A stretch of DNA of 64,000 nt, taken from NCBI RefSeq assembly GCF_030408815.1, contig NZ_CP047355.1, forward strand, positions 434,001 through 498,000. Reading direction: 5' to 3'. Under the pieces are notes generated by a model, which had not been told where the DNA came from, did not search any database, and was given only the letters and a program-made list of their open reading frames with translations. The DNA is from Corynebacterium freiburgense (lineage in GTDB: Bacteria > Actinomycetota > Actinomycetes > Mycobacteriales > Mycobacteriaceae). Below are positions 26,088 to 38,048 of this stretch, piece by piece; position 1 is the stretch's first letter, and each line of letters opens with the position of its first letter. The translations under genes were made by a program, and so were the position numbers.

Positions 26088-26885
26088 CACGTTCTCAAAA
26101 TTTAATTCTGCGAGGTCATCGGCGGTAATAAAAAAGTTAGCTACCCCCATATCTCCCCACATGATTGAAACCGAATCGCTGGAATAAGTGCTGTCTATCT
26201 GAAGCAAGAGTTCATACTTTGCGGGGTCTTTTCGTAAGTCGTTTTGCGTAAAGAATGCCCAGCCTTTACCAAAAATATGTTTGGGCACTTCGAGCTCTTC
26301 GTATTCTTCCCAAATATCATCGAAAAAATCGACGCCGTGTTGTTCCGCAATTTTTTCGGCTTCAGCGTCCACAATCGTCATGTATTGGTCAAAGCGTTTT
26401 GCATTGACTTCAAAATACCCGCCATCAATACAATCGGCTTGTGTTTCTATCCCACCTTCAGCACGGACATTCGAGTCCAATGCTTGAAGGTCGGTCGCAG
26501 GAATGTATCGAACCTTACGATGTTTTGGTGAATCCAGGTTCTCTGGATAGTCATCCCAGTTCATTCCGTAATCACCATCATTTGCAATAAAGAACTGTAG
26601 TAATCCCTCTGTTGGGTAGCCTTCTCGTTCGGGAACTTCTGCGAGATTTATTTGAGCCAGATGCAGGAAGGGTTTTCCGTTAGGCGCGATTGGCCAGGGC
26701 CAGCTATCACTTACAAAAGCTGGGCCTCCGATACGTGAACCACTGGGCGAAGCGGAAATTTTTGACCCCGGCTTTACTTCGACTGGCGTTAATATCAGTG
26801 CGGTGGTCTGCCGTATATGAGTCTCCAAAAAATCTTGGTACTTTGTAATGCTCTCTGGCAGCGGGAATTTCAGTATTTCTGTCAT
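26064..26885 (-). CDS. DUF1963 (YwqG-like) protein, paralogue 2
   Basis: 273 residues from ATG 26885 (MTEILKFPLPESITKY). The frame could start at 26924, but that would overlap the gene upstream and adds a non-conserved leader. Family motifs are SRIGGPAFVSDSWPWP, FLHLAQINLAEVPEREGYP, GLLQFFIANDGDYG and WGDMGVANFFI with the end LYTWDCY. Third of four in transcription order, 23 nt after paralogue 3. Its 3' end defines the breakpoint of the AbiEii stub. Confidence 0.85.
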   Translation of the reverse strand: MTEILKFPLPESITKYQDFLETHIRQTTALILTPVEVKPGSKISASPSGSRIGGPAFVSDSWPWPIAPNGKPFLHLAQINLAEVPEREGYPTEGLLQFFIANDGDYGMNWDDYPENLDSPKHRKVRYIPATDLQALDSNVRAEGGIETQADCIDGGYFEVNAKRFDQYMTIVDAEAEKIAEQHGVDFFDDIWEEYEELEVPKHIFGKGWAFFTQNDLRKDPAKYELLLQIDSTYSSDSVSIMWGDMGVANFFITADDLAELNFENVLYTWDCY

Positions 26886-26908
26886 GGATTCGCTTTTCTG
26901 TTCAGGAT

Positions 26909-27724
26909 TTAACAGCAATCCCAAGTGTAAAACACCTGGGAAAAATCAAGTTTTGCAAGGTCATTCGGGTGGATAAAGAAATTCGCGACTCCTGCGTCGC
27001 CAAACATAATTTCAATTGGTTGATCAGCTTCGAGAGTCGAGTCAATTTGCAAGAGCAATTCCAACCCAGATTTCGCTAGATTGCTGTCATATCTGGGGTC
27101 TTCCTGTGTGAAATATGCCCAACCACCACCAAAAATATTATTTGGTTGATTTAAGTCCCAGATACCGTACTCCAAGCTTTGGCTATCTTCCGGGAAACCT
27201 TTTTCCGGAAATTGATAATCTGACGGCAGTGGGAACTGATCAAAAAGTTGCCCTTCTACTTCAAAGTATCCATCCCCATAAATCGCATCACTTTGATTTT
27301 CTAGGGTGCCTTCTAATCGACTGTTTTCTAATTCAGTTGCTGGGAGATAGCGGACCAGATTCCCGCCGTGGTCAATGCCAAAAGCTTCATCGTCAGCGTG
27401 GAAAAACTGCAATAATCCGTCTGTCGGATAACCTTCCCGAATGGGCATTTCAGCGAGATTAATCTGCGCCAAATGCATCATAGCTTTGTCTCTTGTGTCC
27501 AGCGGCCAAGGATGGTTATCCGTTACGACTGCTGGCCCACCGATGCGTGAACCAGTCGGATTAGCCTTTGCTTTGGTAGGAACTGAGTCTCTATCGTCAA
27601 CCACCACAGGAGAAAGATGCAGCAGTGTAGTCCTGCGTGTATTTGATTCAAGAAAAGCGCGGTACGGTTCGAACTTTTGCGGGATTTCCGCTTGAAAAGT
27701 TGAAGTAAACGTCATGCCGTGCAT
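26909..27724 (-). CDS. DUF1963 (YwqG-like) protein, paralogue 3
   Basis: 271 residues (ATG 27724; ATG 27715 also possible). SRIGGPAVVTDNHPWP, MMHLAQINLAEMPIREGYP, DGLLQFFHADDEAFG and FGDAGVANFFI, ending FYTWDCC. It is closest to paralogue 2, with which it shares the REGYPT block, so the pair probably arose by a recent duplication. It is transcribed with it. Confidence 0.85.
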   Translation of the reverse strand: MHGMTFTSTFQAEIPQKFEPYRAFLESNTRRTTLLHLSPVVVDDRDSVPTKAKANPTGSRIGGPAVVTDNHPWPLDTRDKAMMHLAQINLAEMPIREGYPTDGLLQFFHADDEAFGIDHGGNLVRYLPATELENSRLEGTLENQSDAIYGDGYFEVEGQLFDQFPLPSDYQFPEKGFPEDSQSLEYGIWDLNQPNNIFGGGWAYFTQEDPRYDSNLAKSGLELLLQIDSTLEADQPIEIMFGDAGVANFFIHPNDLAKLDFSQVFYTWDCC

Positions 27725-27805
27725 GTTACAGCCAGAGCTTTAATCACACTCTGGCAGTTTAGAACATGTTTACTATCTTCTTTATTTGCTCGACTCTGTT
27801 GGACA

Positions 27806-28648
27806 TTAATAAGAATCCCAGTAATACAGAACATTTTTAAAATTCCAGGCTTGCAGGTCTTCGAGTGGCATCAGGAAGTTCGCAATTCCGGAATCGCCCC
27901 ATGCCATCTTCACATTAGTAGTGCGTTCTCGAATGGGTAGCAACGTGAGTAAGGTGTGGTTATAAAAACTCAGCTGAGCTTGATCTTCTTGGGCAAACTT
28001 TGCCCATCCGCCGCCGAAAATTGCCTTTGGGCCAGCGTGGACACGCTCGTCTAAATCGGAAGTAAGTGCGTCTTCAAACAACAGGCCGTGTTGGACTAAG
28101 TCATTATAGAACGTTATGTCGGATGGACTTGGGTATTGTTCGTAGATAACAGGGGCGACTCGAAAGTAACCATTCTGAATGCTTTTTGCCTGGGTTCGTA
28201 AACCACCTTCAAGTCTTCCATTCTCGTATTCGCTGGCCGGAATGTACCGAACTTCCCGGTTGTGGGGGTTCGCATAGTTAGTTGGCGGTAGAAAGTCATC
28301 GTCATCGATTCCGTAATAGCCGTGGTCTGCGATAAAAAACTGGAGCAGTCCGTCCTTTTTGTAATAGGGGCGTGGTGGTATTTCCGAAAGATTTATCTGT
28401 GCAACAAATTGCATTCTTTTCCCATGCCGGTCACGAGGCCAAGGGTTCTCGGGGGTAATGAATGCTGCTCCTCCAATCCGGCTACCCGTTGGATTTGCTG
28501 TAATTTGCCGTGGAATATGGTTCAGCATGTGGATCGGTACACCACGGGTCATGAGTCCAACTGGTCGCAATATGTAGTTTTTTAGAAAGCTTCGGTGCTT
28601 TGCCATGCTATCTGTAAGGGGTGTGCTCAGTAGGGGGTGTGCTTTCAT
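27806..28648 (-). CDS. DUF1963 (YwqG-like) protein, paralogue 4
   Basis: 280 residues from ATG 28648 (MKAHPLLSTPLTDSMAKH); longer starts to 28735 and a shorter one near 28607 exist and no RBS decides. SRIGGAAFITPENPWP, FVAQINLSEIPPRPYYK, GLLQFFIADHGYYG and WGDSGIANFLMP, ending LYYWDSY. It is the most divergent of the four: Cys in the last motif is Ser and the REGYP block is changed. It is first of the 4-3-2 transcription unit, 81 bp before paralogue 3. Confidence 0.82.
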   Translation of the reverse strand: MKAHPLLSTPLTDSMAKHRSFLKNYILRPVGLMTRGVPIHMLNHIPRQITANPTGSRIGGAAFITPENPWPRDRHGKRMQFVAQINLSEIPPRPYYKKDGLLQFFIADHGYYGIDDDDFLPPTNYANPHNREVRYIPASEYENGRLEGGLRTQAKSIQNGYFRVAPVIYEQYPSPSDITFYNDLVQHGLLFEDALTSDLDERVHAGPKAIFGGGWAKFAQEDQAQLSFYNHTLLTLLPIRERTTNVKMAWGDSGIANFLMPLEDLQAWNFKNVLYYWDSY

Positions 28649-28821
28649 GTGGACTACGGTACTTAGGGCAGGGTTTTGTTGTGGATGTTTTACCCCCAGG
28701 GTGTCGTTCTGTCTTTGTAGCTGTTTCGCCCACATGGTCGATATGAAACTATATATACTTTGTTTCGGCGTGACTTTGAAAAGTGTCTTTGGTGGTTTAG
28801 ATCGGCAGAACTTGTGCTTCC

Positions 28822-28960
28822 AAATCCCTCGAAATTCAGGCAGATTTTACACGCCCCAGCAGCCGATAAGGCAGATTTCGCGTCGCCTACAATCTGCAGC
28901 CCTGTTTTCCCAGCTCACACCCCCGGAACCAAAGCTCGAAATGTAAATCTGCCTTTTCGC
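28822..28960 (-). repeat. Degenerate partial copy of the family 1 element (left arm only)
   Basis: Read on the minus strand it gives AAGGCAGATTT, GGGGGTGTGAGCTGGG, GCGAAATCTGCC and AAATCTGCCTGAATTTCG in the same order and spacing as the left arm of copies A-D, but with many changes and no palindrome array. It lies between DUF1963 paralogue 4 and groES. The rest of this gap (28649-28821, 28961-29096) holds C-rich low-complexity sequence and nothing recognised. Confidence 0.7.
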
Positions 28961-29096
28961 CCGTCCCGCCCGCCCCATCCGTCCCACCTGCCCCAGCTGC
29001 CCGGACCACCCACGCGCCCGCCCGACCATAAATCAAGCCACGCGACCTAGTGGGCGGCCTAGCAATCGGCGGCGTTTATGCTGCGTACCTTGAAGG

Positions 29097-29123
29097 CTGG
29101 CACTCTCGAGGGTAGAGTGCCAG
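29097..29123 (+). promoter_or_regulatory. CIRCE operator (HrcA site) of groES-groEL1
   Basis: CTGGCACTC, 9 nt, GAGTGCCAG: a perfect inverted repeat with the spacing and core of CIRCE elements, to which the heat-shock repressor HrcA binds. It is 100 bp upstream of groES. Confidence 0.92.
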
Positions 29124-29222
29124 TGAGGTTGTCTGACACACAGTTGTTCACCCGCGACGACGGCTGTGCTGGGAGTTGCAACCGGCACATATTCAACTGC
29201 TTTCACAATGGAGGAATTCATC

Positions 29223-31144
<1,922 letters not shown>

Positions 31145-31162
31145 TTGATTTTCACTCCGAAA

Positions 31163-31218
31163 GCTCGCTACTTTTGCAAACCTCACTTTAATGAGGTGTA
31201 CCAAAGTAGCGAGTTTTT
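31163..31218 (+). terminator. Terminator of groES-groEL1
   Basis: GCTCGCTACTTT pairs with AAAGTAGCGAG, enclosing an inner hairpin CCTCACTTTAATGAGG, and ends in TTTTT. The following 175 bp up to sigD hold no gene; the whiB3-type gene found here in mycobacteria is absent. Confidence 0.88.
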
Positions 31219-31394
31219 GCACTTTGTAGCACTATTGCGATGACGTCAGAAAATGGGGTTGTGCACTACTTATACTTTAGATGCAGGGGCTTTACACTTA
31301 AAGGGAACCTGAGACACCGCGGGTTTCATTTCGCGGTACGATTGGGCCTTGTCATGTTTTAAAACGTCGCATACCTGAAGGAAGGGGTTCGCCG

Positions 31395-31964
31395 GTGAGT
31401 GAGTCTGAGGCTGAGCTTGCTGAGCTTGTGCCACTTGCTGCTGAGGGTGACCGGAGGGCCCTGCAACGCATTATGCAAATTATCCACCCTCAGGTGCTCC
31501 GATACGCTCGCGCACGCTTAGGCGGCGGTCGTCATCCTACCCCGGAGGATGTAGCACAAGAGATATGTCTTGCGGTGTCCACTTCTGTGGGTTCCTACGT
31601 AGATCGTGGTCGACCTTTTATGGCCTTTGTCTATGGGATCGCTTCCAATAAAGTTGCCGATGCACACCGAAGTTTTCATAGGGATTTGTCTAACCCGACT
31701 GAAGAGCTCCCTGAGCAATCAGTTGAGCACGACACACCTGAAGAATATGCAATGGTCAGCGATGGAAGTAACAGAGTACGGCAACTTCTCGATGATTTAA
31801 GTGACAAGTCTCGCGACATTATTATTTTGCGTGTATTTGTCGGATTATCTGCAGAAGAAACTGCAGATATTGTTGGAAGTACCCCTGGTGCGGTTCGTGT
31901 TGCACAACATCGTGCGCTCGCTTCGCTCCGAAAGCAATTGGAAAACGTGGGAGAGCGTAGATGA
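31395..31964 (+). CDS. sigD: ECF RNA polymerase sigma factor SigD
   Basis: 189 residues from GTG 31395 with GAAGGAAGGGG upstream. Sigma region 2 (LRYARARLGGGRHPTPEDVAQE, then GIASNKVADAHR) and region 4 (IVGSTPGAVRVAQHRALASL) are clear. In corynebacteria and mycobacteria SigD controls cell-envelope genes and is held by the membrane protein RsdA, which is the next gene here with an ATGA overlap. Confidence 0.94.
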   Translation: MSESEAELAELVPLAAEGDRRALQRIMQIIHPQVLRYARARLGGGRHPTPEDVAQEICLAVSTSVGSYVDRGRPFMAFVYGIASNKVADAHRSFHRDLSNPTEELPEQSVEHDTPEEYAMVSDGSNRVRQLLDDLSDKSRDIIILRVFVGLSAEETADIVGSTPGAVRVAQHRALASLRKQLENVGERR

Positions 31965-32863
31965 ACAATCTTCGCGGTGTCGAAGACTCAGGCGCGGAAG
32001 AGTATCAAGACGAACTGGTGCTCGCAGATGACGCGTTCTTGGATGACTTGGCTCGTGGATTGGACCCGTCAGACGGCAGTGATGAGCTGGCAGGGCTTCT
32101 CCTGGGTTTAAAGGCCGAGGTAGACGCGCCAATGCCGCCTGCACCGGTACTTTCCGATGCGCCTACAACAATGATGCCACCATTAAGGGATGTGGTTTTA
32201 GATCGCGAAAATCCGCCTGCACCGACTACCGAACTAGAGTTTGAAGACTCTGAAAACTCTGAGGAAGTAGCGGAAGTTATTGATCTTTCTTCACGGCGTA
32301 AAAAGCGTAGCTTTAGGCAAGCCTTTATACATGGGGTTTTGGGGGCTGCTGCAGCAACACTTGCAATTGCTGGTTCTGGCATTGTTATTTACAATGCGGG
32401 TCCAGAATCGCCCCTCTGGCCAGCTCACGTCGCACTATTTAATGATCATGCTGCAGTAGTTGAACTTGCATCCACACTCGAACAAGCAGATGATCTACGT
32501 GCCCGTGGTGAGGTTGAACGCGCACTCGAATTATTGGACGAAGCACGCACGATGGCCGCTGATATGCAGGCAAAGCGTAATAGTGAGAATGCATCAGCTG
32601 CCACAACTGTGACCGTGACTCAGCAACCGACATCTACCCACTCAACTTCGACGGAGATGCCGGAAGAGCCAGCCCCCGCACCAGCCCCACCTCCGGTTAC
32701 TGTGACGACTACTGTAACAATCGTGCCGCAGCCTGCGCCGTCATCCCCGCAGCCGCAACCCTCGCAGCCAACTGGATCTGATAACCCAAACCCCAGCCCA
32801 GTTGAACCTGCTCAACCTTCCCCAGTCGATCCAGCCCCTCCAGGTGACAATTCAGGGGGGTAA
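31961..32863 (+). CDS. rsdA: Anti-sigma-D factor RsdA
   Basis: 300 residues. The N-terminal cytoplasmic segment with DDAFLDDLARG and ELAGLLLGLKAEVD (about 25-55) matches the sigma-binding part of RsdA. One membrane helix (GVLGAAAATLAIAGSGIVIY) lies at about residues 120-140. The long extracytoplasmic tail is Thr/Pro-rich (PAPAPPPVTVTTTVTIVP). It overlaps sigD by 4 bp, so it should be made in step with its sigma factor. Release is probably by regulated proteolysis, as known in mycobacteria. Confidence 0.9.
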   Translation: MNNLRGVEDSGAEEYQDELVLADDAFLDDLARGLDPSDGSDELAGLLLGLKAEVDAPMPPAPVLSDAPTTMMPPLRDVVLDRENPPAPTTELEFEDSENSEEVAEVIDLSSRRKKRSFRQAFIHGVLGAAAATLAIAGSGIVIYNAGPESPLWPAHVALFNDHAAVVELASTLEQADDLRARGEVERALELLDEARTMAADMQAKRNSENASAATTVTVTQQPTSTHSTSTEMPEEPAPAPAPPPVTVTTTVTIVPQPAPSSPQPQPSQPTGSDNPNPSPVEPAQPSPVDPAPPGDNSGG

Positions 32864-32915
32864 TTTATTCGCTGCCCCGCAGTGTGGTATTCCCCTCGAT
32901 GTGTCTAAAGTGTAG

Positions 32916-33299
32916 TTAGGAGTCTGAAGTACTGGCAGCTAGGCCATCCAGATAGCCAATGCAATAGTCCCAAGGTACATACCATAAAACACTTGGTTCG
33001 GCGCTTGGCTCGTGTACCGCGGCTAGTTCATTATTTAAAATGGCCTGCATATTTGCGGCCATAATATCCCAATCGTAGTAGTGGTTTTCTTCACATTCTT
33101 CACAGAAAAATAAGATGCCTTTGATTCCGCGGGGTTCAAGTGCTTGGCGGAATTTGTAGAGCAGATGCAGATCTAATTCAACCTGCAATTGTTCTTCCGG
33201 GGTAAGGGGCGGGAATTCTTCTTCATTATCTAAAAAAGAGGCAGGGTCGTTTGGGTCGTTGGCGAATGGGTCTGGGGGCATACGGTCATTAAAGTCCAC
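32916..33299 (-). CDS. DUF5319 protein, Rv3412-like
   Basis: 127 residues, very acidic. It has MPPDPFANDPNDPASFLD at the N-terminus, FFCEECEENHYYDWDIM near 85 (a possible metal or redox Cys pair) and WYVPWDYCIGYLDGLA at the end. Position between rsdA and guaB is the same as mycobacterial Rv3412. The family is conserved in actinobacteria without known function. It is transcribed against both neighbours. Confidence 0.85.
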   Translation of the reverse strand: MDFNDRMPPDPFANDPNDPASFLDNEEEFPPLTPEEQLQVELDLHLLYKFRQALEPRGIKGILFFCEECEENHYYDWDIMAANMQAILNNELAAVHEPSAEPSVLWYVPWDYCIGYLDGLAASTSDS

Positions 33300-33485
33300 A
33301 CTGCCACACTATTGGTCAAGACATTTCTCCGGCAACTATCGGGCCCGTGTAACCCCAGAAAACCCCGAGGTTAATGGGCTTTTATGTCTTTGATTTGAAA
33401 AGTTACCTTCTGGGGCCGAAAAGGACTAGGCTTGATGCAACTTAACTTGCCTGCTGTCTGATAAAAAGCACAGGTGAAGTCATGA

Positions 33486-35042
<1,557 letters not shown>

Positions 35043-35053
35043 GGACCACCTCA

Positions 35054-36214
35054 ATGCGAAATACCGTTGAAATCGGCAAAGGCCGGGAAGCACGCGTGAG
35101 CTTCCGGCTCAACGACATTTCAATCGTGCCGAACCGGCGAACACGTTCTTCAAAAGACGTAGACACAACCTGGAATATTGACGCATACTCATTTGAATTC
35201 CCGGTAATCTCGCACCCGGCCGACGTGCTCTCATCCCCGGAATTTGTGATCGAAATGGGGCAGCTCGGAGGACTTGGCGTATTGAACGCCGAAGGGCTAT
35301 GGGGACGATACGCCGACACCGAGGCCGCCTTCGCACAAGCTCATGAAGCCGCTATCGACGAGGATGGACACCACACCTACGGTGCGACCTCTGCCACGGA
35401 GAAACTCCAAGAACTGTATGCGGCACCTATTAATGAAGCCCTTCTTACCGAGCGCATCGCGCAAATCAGGGATGCGGGCGTTACTGTAGCCGTACGAGTA
35501 TCCCCCCAGCGTGCACGCGAAATCGCCCCAGTGGTAATCAAAGCTGGTGCCGAAATCCTAATAATCCAAGGCACATTAATCTCCGCTGAACATGTCGCCG
35601 AAGGCGGGGAACCGCTCAACCTCAAAGAATTTATAGGCACCCTAGACATTCCTGTAATTGTCGGCGGGGTTGTTGACTACAACACCGCACTCCACCTTAT
35701 GCGCTCCGGGGCGGTCGGTGTAATCGTTGGCGGCGGAACGAATACCAACTCCGAAACCCTCGGCATGGACCTACCAATGGCAACCGCACTAGCAGATGCT
35801 GCGGCTGCTCGCCGAGACTATCTTGACGAAACTGAAGGCCGATATGTACACATCATCGCCGACGGGGAAATTACCACGTCCGGTGATGTTGCCAAAGCCA
35901 TTGCTTGTGGTGCCGACGCCGTTATGCTCGGTGCGCCGCTTTCAGCAGCGACCGAAGCCACAGGTGGAGGTATGTACTGGCCTTCAACAGCGGCACACCC
36001 ACGATTCCCTAGAGGAACCATCGAATGGTCGGCGTACAACTACGATGACAAAGCCACGCCAATCCCTTTGGCTAAAATCTTAAAAGGTCCCTCTACCGAC
36101 CCGTTCGGACTGCAAGATATCGTTGGCGGATTACGCCGTGCCATGGCAAAAAGCGGTTACACGAACATTAAGAACTTCCAAAAAGTGGAACTTAATGTTA
36201 TCTACTCCTTTTAG
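35054..36214 (+). CDS. guaB3: GuaB3, IMP dehydrogenase-related protein without CBS domains
   Basis: 386 residues, TIM barrel of the IMPDH/GMPR family in the actinobacterial GuaB3 branch (start EIGKGREARVSFRLNDISIVPNRRTR). The loop that holds the catalytic Cys in GuaB reads GGGTNTNSETLGMDLPMATA here, so that Cys is missing. The CBS pair is also absent. In Mycobacterium tuberculosis the equivalent gene (Rv3410c) has no demonstrated IMPDH activity. It is co-transcribed with guaB. Codon use is much more C/A-rich than the first half of guaB. Confidence 0.93.
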   Translation: MRNTVEIGKGREARVSFRLNDISIVPNRRTRSSKDVDTTWNIDAYSFEFPVISHPADVLSSPEFVIEMGQLGGLGVLNAEGLWGRYADTEAAFAQAHEAAIDEDGHHTYGATSATEKLQELYAAPINEALLTERIAQIRDAGVTVAVRVSPQRAREIAPVVIKAGAEILIIQGTLISAEHVAEGGEPLNLKEFIGTLDIPVIVGGVVDYNTALHLMRSGAVGVIVGGGTNTNSETLGMDLPMATALADAAAARRDYLDETEGRYVHIIADGEITTSGDVAKAIACGADAVMLGAPLSAATEATGGGMYWPSTAAHPRFPRGTIEWSAYNYDDKATPIPLAKILKGPSTDPFGLQDIVGGLRRAMAKSGYTNIKNFQKVELNVIYSF

Positions 36215-36263
36215 AGGCGCGCCTCCTTTAAGAGTCGTGCCTCCTTTAAAAGTCGCGGTGTGA

Positions 36264-36310
36264 GCGGGGCATTGAAGGCCCATATTCTGGATTACATTGG
36301 GTGCCCCGCT
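36264..36310. terminator. GC-rich inverted repeat after guaB3
   Basis: AGCGGGGCA and TGCCCCGCT pair across a 29-nt loop; no T run follows, so termination is possible but not certain. Just upstream, CCTCCTTTAA-type text is repeated twice (about 36220-36254). Confidence 0.4.
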
Positions 36311-36349
36311 TGTGTGCGGTGCGTTGTTTCTGCTGGTCGCAGGAGCAGG

Positions 36350-36480
36350 TGATACAAAATGGAGGGGTTTTTTAAAAAGTTGCCCTTTTTGTGTCATTGA
36401 CCTCTGCAAAACCCCAGGTCAGAAAATAGCGACTGGTACAAAATAGAGGGGTTTTTAAAAAAGTTGCCCTTTTTGTATCA
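36350..36480. repeat. Double palindrome, family 2 (copy 2)
   Basis: Two 47-bp units (36350-36396, 36434-36480) with a 37-bp spacer. Ends are TGATACAAAA and TTTTTGTGTCA, then TGGTACAAAA and TTTTTGTATCA; centres share GAGGGGTTTTT and GTTGCCC. The spacer has TTGACCTCTG and AAAACCCCAGGTCAGAAAAT as in copy 1. The rest of the gap to 36672 contains a hairpin with GGTCTGCCT and AGGCAGATCC arms (36612-36648). Confidence 0.9.
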
Positions 36481-36672
36481 CTTGTGGTCCGGGGCACTCT
36501 GACAGCCAAGACTCCTTGAAAACACTGTGCAATATAGAAGCATTAGTTTTGTTCGAGAAGTCCAGTGCTTCTACCTCCAGATCGTGCGTTCTGGATCTGG
36601 TCAATGGGTTAAGGGTCTGCCTCCGCTGTGCTTTCGAAGGCAGATCCTTGGCAATTACAACTCCTCGATGTT

Positions 36673-37649
36673 TTAGACCTTTTCGGGCATAGCCGAGGAG
36701 TGATGGCTGGTAATCAACCATTGCGTGCCATCCCAACGGTAGGTGAATGTATAGCGAGCTTTGGTCTCTGTGCCGTCTTCGTATTTAAAGGTGTAGAGGC
36801 CTGAATCCGTCGCCGTATTGCAATCCGCTTCGATCCAGCGATCGTCGATTGTGCCCACGGGCTTCTTTTCAAGGAAGTGGGCAAAATAATCTTCCTTTTC
36901 TGCGGGGGAGAATCGAACTTTATTGGATACTGTGGGGAGCAATACGGAGTCTGGGGCATAGTTTTCCACTACTTTTGCTGGGTCTCCGGTTGCTAATGAT
37001 TCGTTCCAGCGGTCAAAGGGGGCGGCGATCTCCTCATCGGATTCATTTGCTGCGCACATCTTCATATCTATGATTGCTTCTGGTGAACCGGTTGTTCCCG
37101 TTGCAGCAGGTAGTTCGGTATTTGCGTCAGCCTCGGGCATGGCCGAGGAGTGGTGGCTCTTGATCTTCCATTCATCGTTTTCAAGTTCGTAGACGAATGT
37201 GTATCGTGCGGCAACCTTGGACCCATCTGCGTAGGTGAAGGTGTAGGTACCTGCGTCGATTGCTCGATTACAGTCCAGTTCAATCCAGCGTTCGTTTACT
37301 TGGCCGTCAGGCTTTTTCTCGAGCCAATGCTCGAAATAATCTTGTTTTTCAGCATCGGTTAACCGAACTTTGTTTGAGACTGTGGGGAGTAGGACTGAAT
37401 CGGAAGCATAGTTTTCTGCGACCTTGGCGGGGTCTCCACTCTTGAGGTCATCGTTCCAACGGTCAAAAAGCGCGCTGATTTCAGTTTCGGTAGTGCTTTT
37501 ACAGGTGTCGTCGGATGAAGCCTCAGCAGTCACTGTGGTTTTTGCGCGGAAGTGTCTTGCGCATTGGGAGTGGTGGAAGTGTCGCTGCTGCAGGATGCCA
37601 GCAATAGTGCTGTAAGGGTGATGCCTCCCAAAGCGAGTGATTTCCTCAT
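36673..37649 (-). pseudogene. Frameshifted lipoprotein with two tandem SnoaL/DUF4440-like domains
   Basis: From ATG 37649 the frame gives a clear lipoprotein signal (MRKSLALGGITLTALLLASC) and then stops after about 40 residues. The long frame continuing to 36673 joins at an A5 run (T5 on the plus strand, 37539-37543); one extra A there would restore a single protein of about 325 residues. The body has two copies of a ~115-residue domain (FDRWNDDLKSGDPAKVAENY, then SVLLPTVSNKVR, ERWIELDCN and SHHSSAMPE), each resembling NTF2-fold SnoaL/DUF4440 proteins. It is either a true frameshift, a phase-variable homopolymer, or a sequencing error. Confidence 0.75.
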
Positions 37650-38048
37650 GACTGTGCCACTTTCCTTTCCGTGAAATAGCCACAAAATATCGAATAAAAA
37701 TTCGACTAAACTCGGGTTGTCGAAAACCCATTACGTACTATGCTTTCATTTTCTGTGGCAAAAGGTTGTAAACGTGATAGGTCTCTCAAATCTTTTGTGG
37801 TGCACGTTTATCGTATACAATGTTTGTTTTAGAAACTTAAGCTTATGATGAAAATGCGCTGAAATCGTGGGAGCCCTAAAGAAAAATTCAATAATTTGTT
37901 CGATTTCAGTGAAATTCGTTTGATTGCGCGAGGGCGCAACTATGCTCCGCCCTCGATGGAGGGAGTGGTGTGCCACGCCTGGGGTTGTTCTGTAGCTTTG
38001 TAGCAGCAATATTGAAAAAGTTTTGTATCACACACTTTGGGGATATAT
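37650..38048. other. Intergenic region between divergent lipoprotein genes
   Basis: About 400 bp, AT-rich, presumably carrying both promoters. No repeat, RNA gene or regulatory motif was recognised. Confidence 0.4.

Noticed and set aside
35054-36214. Second catalytically normal IMP dehydrogenase
   Set aside because: The catalytic Cys loop and CBS domains are missing, and the sequence belongs to the GuaB3 branch.
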